From Methylobacterium sp. R2-1 (GTDB taxonomy: Bacteria; Pseudomonadota; Alphaproteobacteria; Rhizobiales; Beijerinckiaceae), in contig NZ_JACHWM010000012.1 in the NCBI RefSeq assembly GCF_014191355.1, positions 1 through 64,000 of the forward strand: a stretch of DNA of 64,000 bases, given 5' to 3'. The notes beneath the pieces are model-generated. The model saw only the letters and a program-made list of their open reading frames with translations, searched no databases and was not told the origin of the DNA. The position numbers were made by a program, and so were the translations under genes. How positions within the stretch are numbered: position 1 is the stretch's first letter; every line of letters starts with the position of its first letter. Below are positions 55,628 to 64,000 of this stretch, in pieces.

Positions 55628-56065
55628 GTGGGCGAACTGCTCCTGTCGTGGCGCTTCTGGGCCCTGCTCTCCGCAGGGTTTGCCGCCGCCACCGCGATCC
55701 TCGCCAAGGTCGGCATCGACGGCGTGGCGCCGGATGTGGCGACCTTCATCCGGACTCTCGTCGTGGTGGCGCTCGCCGGCGCCATCGTCTTCGCGGCGGG
55801 GCAAGCGCCGGATGTCACCCGCGTGTCCGGCCGAAGCCTCGTCTTCCTGATCCTGTCGGGACTTGCCACCGGCGCGTCCTGGCTCTGCTACTTCCGCGCA
55901 CTCGCCCTCGGCGATGCCGGCCGCGTCGCGCCGCTCGATAAGCTGAGCGTCGTGCTGGTGGCCGTCTTCGGCGTCCTCTTCCTCGGCGAGCGCCTCGCGC
56001 CCCATCACTGGGTCGGCGTCGGGCTGATCGCGGCGGGTGCGGGGCTGCTGGCATGGCGGGCCTGA
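55628..56065 (+). CDS. half-size EamA-domain membrane protein
   Basis: A 145-aa protein with about five membrane segments and one EamA domain, half the size of normal DMT transporters. It must work as a dimer, as in the SMR-like ancestors. The characteristic end LDKLSVVLVAVFGVLFLGERL is present. GTG 55628 follows GTAGGGAGGCTCTG. It overlaps the next gene by 13 bp. The substrate is unknown. Confidence 0.8.
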   Translation: MGELLLSWRFWALLSAGFAAATAILAKVGIDGVAPDVATFIRTLVVVALAGAIVFAAGQAPDVTRVSGRSLVFLILSGLATGASWLCYFRALALGDAGRVAPLDKLSVVLVAVFGVLFLGERLAPHHWVGVGLIAAGAGLLAWRA

Positions 56066-56727
56066 TGCGCGCCGCGCTGACGGGCCTCGCCCTCGCCGCG
56101 TCCCAGCCGGCGGGAGCGGAGACCAATCCCTTCGTCGATGCCACCCGGCTCGTGCCGGGCCTCGTTCTCGACATGCGCTATGCCGGCTCCGACAACTTCA
56201 TCGGGCGTCCCATCGCCGGCTACGAGGCCCCGCGCTGCCTGCTGACGCCGCAGGCGGCGAGAGCGCTGGCGGCGGTCCAGGCATCGCTCGCGCCGGAGCG
56301 GCTCGGCCTCAAGGTGTTCGACTGCTACCGCCCGCGCCGCGCGGTGGCCGATTTCGCCGCCTGGGCGCGCGACCCGGCCGACACGCGCATGAAGGCCGCC
56401 TACTATCCGCGGACCGACAAGGCGGATCTCTTTCGCCTCGGCTACATCGCCGAGCGTTCTTCGCACTCGCGCGGCTCGACCGTGGACCTGACGCTGGTGC
56501 GTCGCGACGACGGCACCGAACTCGACATGGGCACGCCCTTCGACCTGTTCGATGAGTCGTCGGCGACGGATTTTCCCGGTCTCACCCCGGCTCAGGCCCG
56601 CAACCGCTACCGCCTGCGCGAAACGATGATTCGCGCCGGCTTCGTCCCCTACGCGCAGGAATGGTGGCATTTCACCCTCAAGGGCGAACCCTTCCCCGAT
56701 ACAAGCTTCGACCAACCGGTCCGCTGA
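56053..56727 (+). CDS. D-Ala-D-Ala dipeptidase (VanX/DdpX-like, M15D)
   Basis: A 224-aa zinc peptidase with the full VanX site: Arg near 93 in DCYRPRR, His138 and Asp145 in SSHSRGSTVDL, and Glu203 and His206 in EWWHF. A hydrophobic N-terminus (MRAALTGLALAASQPAGA) looks like a signal peptide, placing it in the periplasm. There it could salvage D-Ala-D-Ala from peptidoglycan; no van resistance partners are nearby, so vancomycin resistance is not implied. Overlap with the upstream EamA gene indicates co-transcription. Confidence 0.88.
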   Translation: MAGLMRAALTGLALAASQPAGAETNPFVDATRLVPGLVLDMRYAGSDNFIGRPIAGYEAPRCLLTPQAARALAAVQASLAPERLGLKVFDCYRPRRAVADFAAWARDPADTRMKAAYYPRTDKADLFRLGYIAERSSHSRGSTVDLTLVRRDDGTELDMGTPFDLFDESSATDFPGLTPAQARNRYRLRETMIRAGFVPYAQEWWHFTLKGEPFPDTSFDQPVR

Positions 56728-56895
56728 TCGACATCACCAGCCCAGACCAAGTCGCGACGCGGCAGCACCTTTTTCGATCGAATTGAATTCTTCTAAATCG
56801 ATATTGCATTCATTCAAAACAGAGATCGATTAAAGTATTTCCAATGTTTTGAAGATCGCTTGCGGGATATCCTCTGATGGAGCCATGATGAAGAC

Positions 56896-57183
56896 ATGGC
56901 TCACATTTTCATGTTTCCGAACGCTTCTCACGGCAGGCCGTGGCCGTCGCGGGCCGATAAGGTCTCCCCGGCGCGTGACAGCTTGGGCAGCCTCGTCGAT
57001 CTGCTCGGCGCCCTCGATGCTCTGCTCGAATCGGTACGTCTCGCGTGGTGGGACGGTTCCGCTCTCACCTTGAGCCGAGGCGGCCTCGAATCTCTGGTCG
57101 GGCTGGAGCCCGGCGACGCGACGCCGCCACGCTTGGTGCCGGCCGAAGCCCGCGCGCGGGTGCGGGCGGAGGTGCGGGCATGA
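56896..57183 (+). CDS. small hypothetical protein, gene pair member 1
   Basis: A 95-aa protein, read from ATG 56896 behind an AT-rich leader. The N-terminus is MAHIFMFPNASHGRPW; a helical middle (SLVDLLGALDALLESVRLAWW) and a basic C-terminus follow. It is translationally coupled (ATGA) to the next small gene. GGAG lies 13 bases upstream, which is long. No family is recognised. Confidence 0.5.
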   Translation: MAHIFMFPNASHGRPWPSRADKVSPARDSLGSLVDLLGALDALLESVRLAWWDGSALTLSRGGLESLVGLEPGDATPPRLVPAEARARVRAEVRA

Positions 57184-57506
57184 GTGCGGGTCTGGTCACG
57201 ACCCCGCCCGACGCGGCGGAGCGGCACGCGCAAGGAACGTTGGAGCGGGCGCTCACCGTCGCCTTCTGGCAGGCGCTTCAGCGGGAGCCGATGCACGTCA
57301 TGGCGGCACTGGAAGCAGCCGCCCGCACGGTCGGCACGCTCTACCGGCAGGTGGCCGCCGCCCACGGCCCCGACGGACATTGCACCTGCGGCTGGGAGCC
57401 CGACCCGGAAGCCGACCTCATCGTCCTGGAAGCGATGCTGGCCACCGCCCTCTCTCGCCCCGCCCAGCGGAACCTCGCCGACATGGTCCCGGCCGGGCGG
57501 GCCTGA
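57180..57506 (+). CDS. small hypothetical protein, gene pair member 2
   Basis: A 108-aa protein overlapping its partner by 4 bp. It is largely helical (LERALTVAFWQALQREPMHVMAALEAAARTV), with a CTCGWEPDPEADL segment whose two cysteines could bind metal with His72. No family is recognised. A very strong terminator follows, so the two genes form a closed operon. Confidence 0.55.
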   Translation: MSAGLVTTPPDAAERHAQGTLERALTVAFWQALQREPMHVMAALEAAARTVGTLYRQVAAAHGPDGHCTCGWEPDPEADLIVLEAMLATALSRPAQRNLADMVPAGRA

Positions 57507-57583
57507 ACCGTCAGGCCGGGGTCAGCTGGTCCTATTTCGGGCTGGGGAAACGGCCGTCGGCAAGCCCGTCCCCGGTCGGCCTC

Positions 57584-57640
57584 AAGCCCGGCGCCTCGTT
57601 CCGGACATCAGATCCCGGTCGAGGCGCCGGGCTTCGTCTT
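57584..57640 (+). terminator. strong intrinsic terminator
   Basis: A perfect 15-bp stem (AAGCCCGGCGCCTCG at 57584-57598, its complement at 57620-57634) is followed by CGTCTTTT. It ends the two-gene unit at 57506 and separates it from the convergent marR-type gene. Confidence 0.85.
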
Positions 57641-57676
57641 TTCGGACGAGCCGGCAGCCATCGTCGGAACGATTCT

Positions 57677-58324
57677 CTACGACTGCGCCACCGCGTCGGA
57701 GGCCGTCGGTCCCAGCAGAGCCTCCTCCTCGTCATCGGACTCGCCGTCGATCTCGTGGTCGGCCTCCTCGTGGCCGGACACGCCCGCGGCTTCCGCGAGG
57801 TTGCGGGCGACGCGGCGCAGGAGCTTGCGCAGGCGGCGACGCTCCTTGTTGTCGAAGTCTTCGAGAAGTTCGGCCTCGACCTCGTCCCAGATCCGCTCGA
57901 TCCCGGCGGCCTTGGCCATCCCGGTCTCGGTCAGGCGCACGCGCACGATGCGCCCGTCGCCGGCCTCGGCCCGGCGCTCGACGAAGCCGAGGGCGGCGAG
58001 CCGCGAGATCGTCTTGGAGGCGGTCGGCGGGCGCACCCGCAGGGTGGCGGCGAGATCGCCCATGGTCATGCTGCCGGCAGCCGCGAGCGCCTGCACCACC
58101 TGTTCCTGGCCGGCGAACAGGTCGAGTTCGGCCAGCCGATCGCCGACCCGGGCGCGATGCAGCCGCGCCGCCTGGACCAGCGCCCAGCCGACGCTCTTGG
58201 CCGCTGGGGGGCGCAGCCGCTTGACGGTCTTGCCCGCTTTGTCCTTCTGCGCGCCTCGGCCACCCGGCTGACCGCTGGCCTCGCCGTGTGCCGCCACGGC
58301 GACCGCTTCGTTTGCCGCCGACAT
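57677..58324 (-). CDS. MarR-family transcriptional regulator
   Basis: A 215-aa protein. A disordered, Ala/Lys-rich N-terminus (1-45) precedes the MarR winged-helix domain (about 50-165), with SMTMGDLAATLRVRPPTASKTISRLAALGFVERR as the recognition helix and wing. The acidic C-terminal tail (GHEEADHEIDGESDDEEE) is unusual. ATG 58324 is chosen; ATG 58342 is in frame. MarR proteins bind DNA as dimers and are released by phenolics or oxidants; the target is unknown. It is convergent with the small gene pair. Confidence 0.85.
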   Translation of the reverse strand: MSAANEAVAVAAHGEASGQPGGRGAQKDKAGKTVKRLRPPAAKSVGWALVQAARLHRARVGDRLAELDLFAGQEQVVQALAAAGSMTMGDLAATLRVRPPTASKTISRLAALGFVERRAEAGDGRIVRVRLTETGMAKAAGIERIWDEVEAELLEDFDNKERRRLRKLLRRVARNLAEAAGVSGHEEADHEIDGESDDEEEALLGPTASDAVAQS

Positions 58325-58569
58325 GATCCGGTTTCCCTTCACGGACGCGCGGGCTCCTGAACGCTGCCCGGAAAGAGTGCCCTCCGGGCGGCCCGCTGGG
58401 CAAGCATCTGCCGACGGGCGATGAAACTTCGATGACAGAAACGTTTCGCTTTGCCGCGGCCGGGGGGCAAGACACAGCTCTTTCGAGAAATCACTTCACG
58501 GCGCGACCGATTTCATGGATTCCGGCGCCGCATGAGCTGTCACCATAACCGAGACGACGGGCCGATCCG

Positions 58570-60753
58570 ATGAGGCGTCGCGAGGCGCTCGGCCTCTATC
58601 CGCTGCGCGACCTGCGCCGGCCCGCGGACGGTGGGGCCTGGACCGCGACCGGTCCCGATCCCGCCTTCGCCCTCGGCCCGGCGGCGGCGGTGGCATCCCT
58701 GTCGGGCACGCGCATCCGCATCCGCTGCCGCCCGGAGGCGATGCAGCCGGTGCTCGCCGTCGAGGCGGCAGGCGACGTCGAACCGCGCCGCTACCGACTC
58801 ACCTTGCTGGCGGACGCCACCGATGACCTGATCCGCCTGCCACCGGGCACCCGCGCTCTGCGCCTGGAAGTCGCCGAGGCCGGCCCGCGCTTCCGCCTCG
58901 ACGCCGTGCGGGTCGAGCCGGCGGGCCGGGTCGAGGCAGCCGTCCTGTCCGCACGAAAGATCATCGAACGGCTGCCGCCGCAGGAGCGCCGCCCGCTTCG
59001 CCTGCTGCGGCGCGCCTTCGGGCTGGTGCGCAGCGTGCCGCCCGGCGAGATCTGGCGCCGCCTCACCCGCGCCGCGCAGACCCGCCGCCCGCCCGCCACC
59101 TACGCCGCCTGGATTCAGGCGGTCGAAGCCGAGGCCCTGCCCTCGATCGAAGCCCTACGCGCGCAGCTCGCAGCCTTGCCGGAACGCCCGCTGATCTCCC
59201 TCCTCATGGCGGCGGGCAACGCCGATCCGGTCCACCTCGCGGAGGCGGTGGCGAGCCTGCGGGCGCAGATCTACCCGGATTGGGAACTGTGCCTCGCCGC
59301 CGCACCGTCGGCCGCGCTCCGGGCGCTGGCGGCCGAGGACGACCGTATCCGTCTTCTCCCATCCGCCGACGGCACCGCGGCCTCCCTCGATGCGGCGCTG
59401 GCGCAGGCGCGCGGCTCCTACCTCGCCACGATGGAGCCCGGCGCCCGGCTCGCGCCGCACGCGCTCCTCGCCCTCGTCCGGCGGCTCGCATGCGAGCCCG
59501 ATCTCGACCTGCTCTACACGGACGAGGACCGGATCGGACCAGATGGCGAGCGCTGCGATCCGTACTTCAAGCCGGACTGGTCGCCCGAGACGCTCGAGAG
59601 CAGCTTCTACATCGGCGGCCTCGCCCTCACGCGCACCGCCCTGGTGCGGGCGCTCGGCGGCTTCTCGGGCGAGAGCGAGGGTGCGCACGACTACGACCTC
59701 GCGCTCCGCCTGACCGAGCGGAGCGACCGCATCGGGCACGTCCCGCAGGTGCTCTGCCATCGCCGCAGTGCCGAAACCGACCCCGAGGCGGCCGCACGCG
59801 CGCTCGCCGGACGCGCCCGGCGCACCGGCGGGCTCGATGTCGTCCGCGTGCTCGGCCCCGCGCATTTCGCCCTACGGCGGGTGCTCACGACGCGCCCGCT
59901 CGTCTCCATCGTGATCCCGACTGCCGGGCGCGACAGCGTCATCGGCGGGCGCAGCATCGACCTGCTCGCCGCCTGCCTTGCCAGCATCCGCGAGACCAGC
60001 ACCTACGAAACCATCGAGATCGTGGCAGTCGATAACGGCGACCTGCGTCCGCAGACGCGCGCGGCGGTCGAGCGGTTCGGAGCGCGCACCGTCACCTGGG
60101 ACAAGCCGGTCTTCAACGTGGCCGCCAAGATGAACCTCGGCGCTCACACGGCGCGCGGCGCGGTGCTGATCTTCCTCAACGACGACATCAGCGTCATCAC
60201 GCCGGACTGGATCGAGGCGATGCTGGCGCTGCTGGCCATTCCCGGCGTCGGCGCGGTCGGACCCAAGCTCCTGTTCGAGGACGGCAGCCTGCAGCATGTC
60301 GGCGTGGTCTTCGGCGATGGCCTGCCGGACCATGTCCGCCGCGGTTTTCCGGGTGACGATACGGGCAATCACGGCTCCAGCCTGGCCAACCGCAACTATC
60401 TCGCCGTGACCGGCGCCTGCGTGATGGTGCGGCGCGCCGACTTCGAAGCTGTCGGGGGCTTCGACGAGAATTACGCCATCAACTACAACGACATCGACCT
60501 CTGCCTGCGGCTCGGCGAGCGGGCCTTGCGCACCGTCTACTGCGCCGAGGCCCGGCTCCATCACTACGAGAGCCGCAACCGCGTCCCGACCGTCGATCCC
60601 GCCGAACAGGCCCGTTTCCGCAAGCGCTGGGGGGCGCGGCTCGTCCGCGACCCGTATTACCCGGACCCGTTCGGCATCCGCCCGCCCGCTTTCGCGCTCG
60701 ACGCCGAGCGGTTTCCGCTCGCCGCGCGACGCATGATAGAGGCGTGGCGATGA
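58570..60753 (+). CDS. large glycosyltransferase with two GT2 domains
   Basis: A 727-aa protein. An unknown N-terminal domain (1-about 190, strand-rich, possibly carbohydrate-binding) is followed by a first GT2 domain (about 205-405; LLYTDEDRI is the DxD-like site, then YFKPDWSPE). A second GT2 domain (about 440-690) has SIVIPTAGRD, LIFLNDDI and NYNDIDLCLRL. This layout occurs in rhamnan/O-antigen type synthases. It heads the CDP-sugar operon, with rfbF 31 bp downstream, so it probably consumes the sugar made by the following genes. Confidence 0.85.
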   Translation: MRRREALGLYPLRDLRRPADGGAWTATGPDPAFALGPAAAVASLSGTRIRIRCRPEAMQPVLAVEAAGDVEPRRYRLTLLADATDDLIRLPPGTRALRLEVAEAGPRFRLDAVRVEPAGRVEAAVLSARKIIERLPPQERRPLRLLRRAFGLVRSVPPGEIWRRLTRAAQTRRPPATYAAWIQAVEAEALPSIEALRAQLAALPERPLISLLMAAGNADPVHLAEAVASLRAQIYPDWELCLAAAPSAALRALAAEDDRIRLLPSADGTAASLDAALAQARGSYLATMEPGARLAPHALLALVRRLACEPDLDLLYTDEDRIGPDGERCDPYFKPDWSPETLESSFYIGGLALTRTALVRALGGFSGESEGAHDYDLALRLTERSDRIGHVPQVLCHRRSAETDPEAAARALAGRARRTGGLDVVRVLGPAHFALRRVLTTRPLVSIVIPTAGRDSVIGGRSIDLLAACLASIRETSTYETIEIVAVDNGDLRPQTRAAVERFGARTVTWDKPVFNVAAKMNLGAHTARGAVLIFLNDDISVITPDWIEAMLALLAIPGVGAVGPKLLFEDGSLQHVGVVFGDGLPDHVRRGFPGDDTGNHGSSLANRNYLAVTGACVMVRRADFEAVGGFDENYAINYNDIDLCLRLGERALRTVYCAEARLHHYESRNRVPTVDPAEQARFRKRWGARLVRDPYYPDPFGIRPPAFALDAERFPLAARRMIEAWR

Positions 60754-60784
60754 TGGCGACGACGCACAGACTCGGAGATCAACC

Positions 60785-61552
60785 GTGAAGGCCGTGATCC
60801 TCGCGGGCGGGCTCGGCACGCGGCTCTCGGAGGAGACCGTGGTGCGCCCCAAGCCGATGCTGGAGATCGGCGGACGGCCGATCCTCTGGCACATCATGCA
60901 GATCTTCGCCGCCCACGGCGTCACCGAGTTCGTGATCTGCCTCGGCTACAAGGGCTACGTCATCAAGGAGTTTTTTCTCAATTACCGCTTGCACCTAAGC
61001 GACGTCACGCTCGACCTCGGCCGCGGCCATGTCGAGTTCCACCGCTCGGCGGCCGAGGAGTGGAAGGTCTCGCTGATCGAGACCGGCGACGCGACCATGA
61101 CCGGCGGACGCCTCAAGCGGGTGCGCGACTATCTCGGCGAGGACGACTTCTTCATGACCTACGGCGACGGCGTCGCCGATATCGACCTCAAGGCGCTCGC
61201 CGCCTTCCACCGGGCGCACGGCCGGCTTGCCACCCTGACGGCGGTGGTGCCGCCGGGCCGCTTCGGCGCCCTCGATCTCCAAGGCGACGCCGTCCGCAGT
61301 TTCCGCGAAAAACCGGCGGGCGACGGGGCCACCATCAACGGCGGCTTCTTCGTGCTCTCGCCGAAGGTGCTCGACCGGATCGAGGGCGATGCCACCGTCT
61401 GGGAGAGTGAGCCGCTGGAGAGCCTCGCCCGCGAGGGGCAGCTCCATGCCTACCACCATACCGGTTTCTGGCAGGCGATGGACACGCTGCGCGACAAGAA
61501 GCACCTCGAAGAGCTCTGGGCCCGCGGCGACGCCCCCTGGAAGGTGTGGTGA
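60785..61552 (+). CDS. rfbF: glucose-1-phosphate cytidylyltransferase
   Basis: A 255-aa nucleotidyltransferase. The signature AVILAGGLGTRLSEETVVRPKPM is at 3-25 (the Glu-rich variant typical of RfbF, not of thymidylyl enzymes), with TYGDGVADID and GGFFVLSP later. It forms CDP-glucose from CTP and glucose-1-phosphate, first step to CDP-deoxyhexoses. GTG 60785 follows CTCGGAGATCAACC. The stop overlaps the rfbG start (TGATG). Confidence 0.94.
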   Translation: MKAVILAGGLGTRLSEETVVRPKPMLEIGGRPILWHIMQIFAAHGVTEFVICLGYKGYVIKEFFLNYRLHLSDVTLDLGRGHVEFHRSAAEEWKVSLIETGDATMTGGRLKRVRDYLGEDDFFMTYGDGVADIDLKALAAFHRAHGRLATLTAVVPPGRFGALDLQGDAVRSFREKPAGDGATINGGFFVLSPKVLDRIEGDATVWESEPLESLAREGQLHAYHHTGFWQAMDTLRDKKHLEELWARGDAPWKVW

Positions 61553-62658
61553 TGGGTGCGCTCAACCCCGATCCCGCCTTCTGGGCGGGCAGGCGCGTGC
61601 TGCTCACCGGCCATACCGGCTTCAAGGGCGCGTGGCTGAGCCTGTGGCTCGCCCGGCTCGGCGCCCATGTCACCGGCTTTGCCCTGGCACCGGAGACGCG
61701 GCCAAACCTGTTCGAGGCGACCGGCTTTCCGGCGGATCGCTCGCGGATCGGCGACATCCGCGATCTCCCCGCGCTCGCCGAGGCCGTGGCGGCCGCCGAG
61801 CCCGAGATCGTGATCCACATGGCCGCCCAAGCCCTGGTGCGGCCCTCCTACACCGATCCGGTCGGGACGTTCGCGGTCAACACCATGGGCACCGTTCACC
61901 TGCTGCAGGCGGTGCGATCGGCTCCGAGCGTGCGCGCCGTCGTCGTCGTGACAAGCGACAAGGCCTACGAGAACCGCGAATGGCCCTACGCCTATCGCGA
62001 GACCGAGGCGATGGGCGGCCACGATCCCTACAGCGCCTCGAAGGGCTGCGCCGAACTCGTCACGGGCGCCTACCGCGCCTCGTTCTTCGGCGCGGGCGGC
62101 CACCCGGCGCGGATCGCCAGCGCGCGGGCCGGCAACGTCATCGGCGGCGGCGACTGGTCGGCCGACCGGCTGATCCCCGACGTCGTGCGCGCGTTCGAGG
62201 CCGGAGAATCGGTCGAGATCCGCGCGCCCCACGCGATCCGACCCTGGCAGCACGTGCTGGAACCGCTCGCCGGCTACCTACGCCTCGCCGAATGCCTCGC
62301 GGGTACCGACGGCGCGGCCTACGCGGAGGGCTGGAATCTCGGGCCGGCGGACGAGGATTGCCGGGCGGTCTCGTACCTCGTCGAGCGGCTGGCCCAGGGC
62401 TGGGGCGTTGGCGCCGGCTGGCATCTCTCGCAAAAAACCCATCCGCACGAGGCGACCTATCTCAAGGTCGATGCCTCGAAGGCCCGCGCCCGCCTCGGCT
62501 GGGACCGGCGGCTGACCCTCGACACGGCGCTCGACTGGACCGCCGCATGGTACCGCGCGGCCGCCTCCGGCGCCGATCCCCGCGCTCTGGCCGAGGCCGA
62601 GATCGCGCGCTACGAGGCGCTGGGCCAGCCTGGAGCAAAAGCCGGAGTCGACGCGTGA
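61552..62658 (+). CDS. rfbG: CDP-glucose 4,6-dehydratase
   Basis: A 368-aa extended SDR. NAD motif GHTGFKG is at 20-26, with the catalytic Tyr160 and Lys164 (YSASK) and the TSDKAYEN stretch typical of RfbG. It makes CDP-4-keto-6-deoxyglucose. The usual next gene, rfbH (3-dehydrase), is replaced by a methyltransferase, so the pathway branches here. It overlaps neighbours on both sides (TGATG with rfbF, GTGA with the methyltransferase). Confidence 0.94.
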   Translation: MGALNPDPAFWAGRRVLLTGHTGFKGAWLSLWLARLGAHVTGFALAPETRPNLFEATGFPADRSRIGDIRDLPALAEAVAAAEPEIVIHMAAQALVRPSYTDPVGTFAVNTMGTVHLLQAVRSAPSVRAVVVVTSDKAYENREWPYAYRETEAMGGHDPYSASKGCAELVTGAYRASFFGAGGHPARIASARAGNVIGGGDWSADRLIPDVVRAFEAGESVEIRAPHAIRPWQHVLEPLAGYLRLAECLAGTDGAAYAEGWNLGPADEDCRAVSYLVERLAQGWGVGAGWHLSQKTHPHEATYLKVDASKARARLGWDRRLTLDTALDWTAAWYRAAASGADPRALAEAEIARYEALGQPGAKAGVDA

Positions 62659-63884
62659 CCGCCCCGACCTGCCGCGCCTGCGGCGCCTCCCTCACCCGGA
62701 CCTTCTGCGATCTCGGCCTGTCGCCGCTCGCCAATTCCTACGTCACGCCGGAGCGGCGCCACCGGGGCGAGACCTTCCACCCGCTCCACGCCTATGTCTG
62801 CGACGCCTGCTGGCTGGTACAACTCGAAGCCTTCGAGAGCCCCGAGGCGATCTTTTCGGATTATGCCTACTTCTCCGGCTTCTCAGCCGGCTGGCTTCGA
62901 CACGCTGAAAGCTACGTCGCCGCGATGATCGCGCGCTTCGGCCTCGGGCCGGATAGCAAGGTCGTCGAGGTCGCGAGCAACGACGGCTACCTGCTGCAAT
63001 ACTTCGTTGCCCGCGGCGTGCCGGTGCTCGGCGTCGAGCCGGCGGCCAACGTCGCCCGCGTGGCGGTGGAGCGCGGCGTGCCGACGGAGGTCACCTTCTT
63101 CGGCCGCGACACCGCCCGGCGCCTCGCCGCCGCGGGATACAAGGCGGATCTGACAGCGGCCAACAACGTGCTCGCCCACGTGCCCGACATCCTCGACTTC
63201 ACGGCGGGCTTCGCCGAGATCCTGAAGCCGGAGGGCGTGGCGACCTTCGAGTTCCCGCACCTGCTGCGGATGATCGAGAGCCGTCAGTTCGACACGATCT
63301 ACCACGAACACTTCTCCTATCTCTCGCTCGGCGTGGTGATCGGCATCCTGCGCCGGCAGGGCTTGCGGGTGTTCGATGTCGAGGAATGGCCGACCCATGG
63401 CGGCTCGCTGCGCGTCTTCGCCTGCCACGAGGCTGCCGCGCACCGGCCGACTCCAGAGTTGGAGCGGGTGGTGCTCAGCGAATGGGGGGCGAACCTGTTC
63501 GACCCCTCCGGCTACGCCGGTTTCGGGCGGGCGGTGGCCGACATCAAATGCGCGGCGCTCCGCTTCCTGATCGAGGAGCGGGCGGCAGGCCGCGCCGTCT
63601 GCGCCTACGGCGCGGCGGCCAAGGGCAACACCTTCCTCAACTATTGCGGCATCGGCCCGGAGCTGATCCGCGCGGTCGCCGACCGCTCGCCGCACAAGCA
63701 GGGCACTTGGCTGCCCGGCAGCCGCATCCCCGTGGTCTCGCCCGACGAACTCCTGGCGATGCGCCCCGACACGGTGCTGATCCTGCCCTGGAACCTCAAG
63801 GACGAGATCGCCGGGGAGATGGCCGCGATCCGCGAATGGGGCGGACGCTTCGCCGTAGCGATCCCCGAACTGACGGTGTTCTGA
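62655..63884 (+). CDS. NDP-sugar C-methyltransferase (Methyltransf_13/23/14 type)
   Basis: A 409-aa SAM-dependent methyltransferase with the three-part layout of sugar C-3 methyltransferases such as TylC3. The N-terminal zinc domain has C6, C9, C49 and C52 (CRAC, CDAC). The SAM-binding domain has VVEVASNDGYLL (103-114). The C-terminal domain (about 295-409) has the Rossmann-like AYGAAAKGNTFLNY. These enzymes methylate C-3 of 4-keto-6-deoxy sugars. GTG 62655 overlaps the rfbG stop. In this operon the substrate is probably CDP-4-keto-6-deoxyglucose (inference). Confidence 0.85.
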   Translation: MTAPTCRACGASLTRTFCDLGLSPLANSYVTPERRHRGETFHPLHAYVCDACWLVQLEAFESPEAIFSDYAYFSGFSAGWLRHAESYVAAMIARFGLGPDSKVVEVASNDGYLLQYFVARGVPVLGVEPAANVARVAVERGVPTEVTFFGRDTARRLAAAGYKADLTAANNVLAHVPDILDFTAGFAEILKPEGVATFEFPHLLRMIESRQFDTIYHEHFSYLSLGVVIGILRRQGLRVFDVEEWPTHGGSLRVFACHEAAAHRPTPELERVVLSEWGANLFDPSGYAGFGRAVADIKCAALRFLIEERAAGRAVCAYGAAAKGNTFLNYCGIGPELIRAVADRSPHKQGTWLPGSRIPVVSPDELLAMRPDTVLILPWNLKDEIAGEMAAIREWGGRFAVAIPELTVF

Positions 63885-63890
63885 GCCCCG

Positions 63891-64000
63891 ATGATCTTCG
63901 AGGAACTCGAGCTGCCCGGCCTGTTCCGCGTCGCGCCCGAGCCGCACGCGGACGAGCGTGGCTTCTTCGCCCGCACCCAGTGCGAGAGCGCGTTCGCGGA
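63891..64000 (+). CDS. rfbC: dTDP-4-dehydrorhamnose 3,5-epimerase-like (partial)
   Basis: The first 36 codons of a gene cut by the window edge. The start MIFEELELPGLFRVAPEPH, then DERGFFARTQCESAF, matches the N-terminus of RfbC-type cupin epimerases. It lies 6 bp after the methyltransferase stop and belongs to the same operon. It could epimerise the methylated keto sugar. Confidence 0.75.
   Translation, partial: MIFEELELPGLFRVAPEPHADERGFFARTQCESAFA

Noticed and set aside
56053..56727. Vancomycin-resistance (vanX) cluster
   Set aside because: The enzyme is a VanX-type dipeptidase, but no vanH/vanA ligase or van regulator is nearby; such dipeptidases are common in peptidoglycan salvage.

Overview
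The window is high-GC (roughly 70 %) DNA from a free-living alphaproteobacterium. The fliI-fliJ block running divergently from ctrA, GANTC (CcrM-type) sites in front of ctrA, and short GC-rich palindromic intergenic repeats all fit Hyphomicrobiales. I infer Methylobacteriaceae (Methylobacterium/Methylorubrum) from overall character; no species marker (rRNA, methanol dehydrogenase) is present. I saw no rRNA or tRNA genes, insertion sequences, integrases or CRISPR arrays.

Layout. 0.2-9.3 kb is a metabolic and regulatory block: a TDT-family transporter, a two-subunit molybdenum hydroxylase (Tat-exported large subunit plus 2Fe-2S subunit), a quinone-oxidoreductase-like dehydrogenase, a DMT exporter divergent from a LysR regulator, and an SDR divergent from a GlxA/AraC-type regulator. 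9.4-23.7 kb is a co-directional run of about twelve mostly exported proteins of unknown role, including a caspase-like peptidase with Sel1 repeats, a trypsin-like serine protease and an OmpA-family protein. It is followed by the RNA-binding factor Tex. This run is the best candidate in the window for an undescribed system.

26.4-30.3 kb begins with an AT-rich island of about 41 % GC. It is followed by kpsT- and kpsE-like capsule-export genes without a permease, then two small envelope or stress proteins. 30.4-38.8 kb carries flhA, a YbhN-like flippase-type membrane protein, fliJ, fliI, ctrA and a DUF3297 gene, so motility and cell-cycle control are grouped here. 38.9-43.5 kb has a hexapeptide O-acetyltransferase divergent from a malic enzyme with a phosphotransacetylase-like tail, and a Tat-exported acetamidase/formamidase.

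43.5-50.9 kb is a minus-strand operon of glycan genes (two large glycosyltransferases, a repeat protein, an unknown) below an M20 dipeptidase. One glycosyltransferase carries an in-frame insertion of a palindromic intergenic repeat. 51.2-55.0 kb is a paoABC-type molybdenum aldehyde oxidoreductase. 55.2-58.3 kb holds crcB, a half-size EamA protein, a VanX-type dipeptidase, two small unknowns and a MarR regulator. 58.6-64.0 kb is a second polysaccharide operon: a double-GT2 enzyme, rfbF, rfbG, a C-methyltransferase and the start of an rfbC-like epimerase. It predicts a CDP-linked, possibly C-methyl-branched 6-deoxyhexose. With the kps-like genes, the two glycan loci suggest a complex surface polysaccharide.
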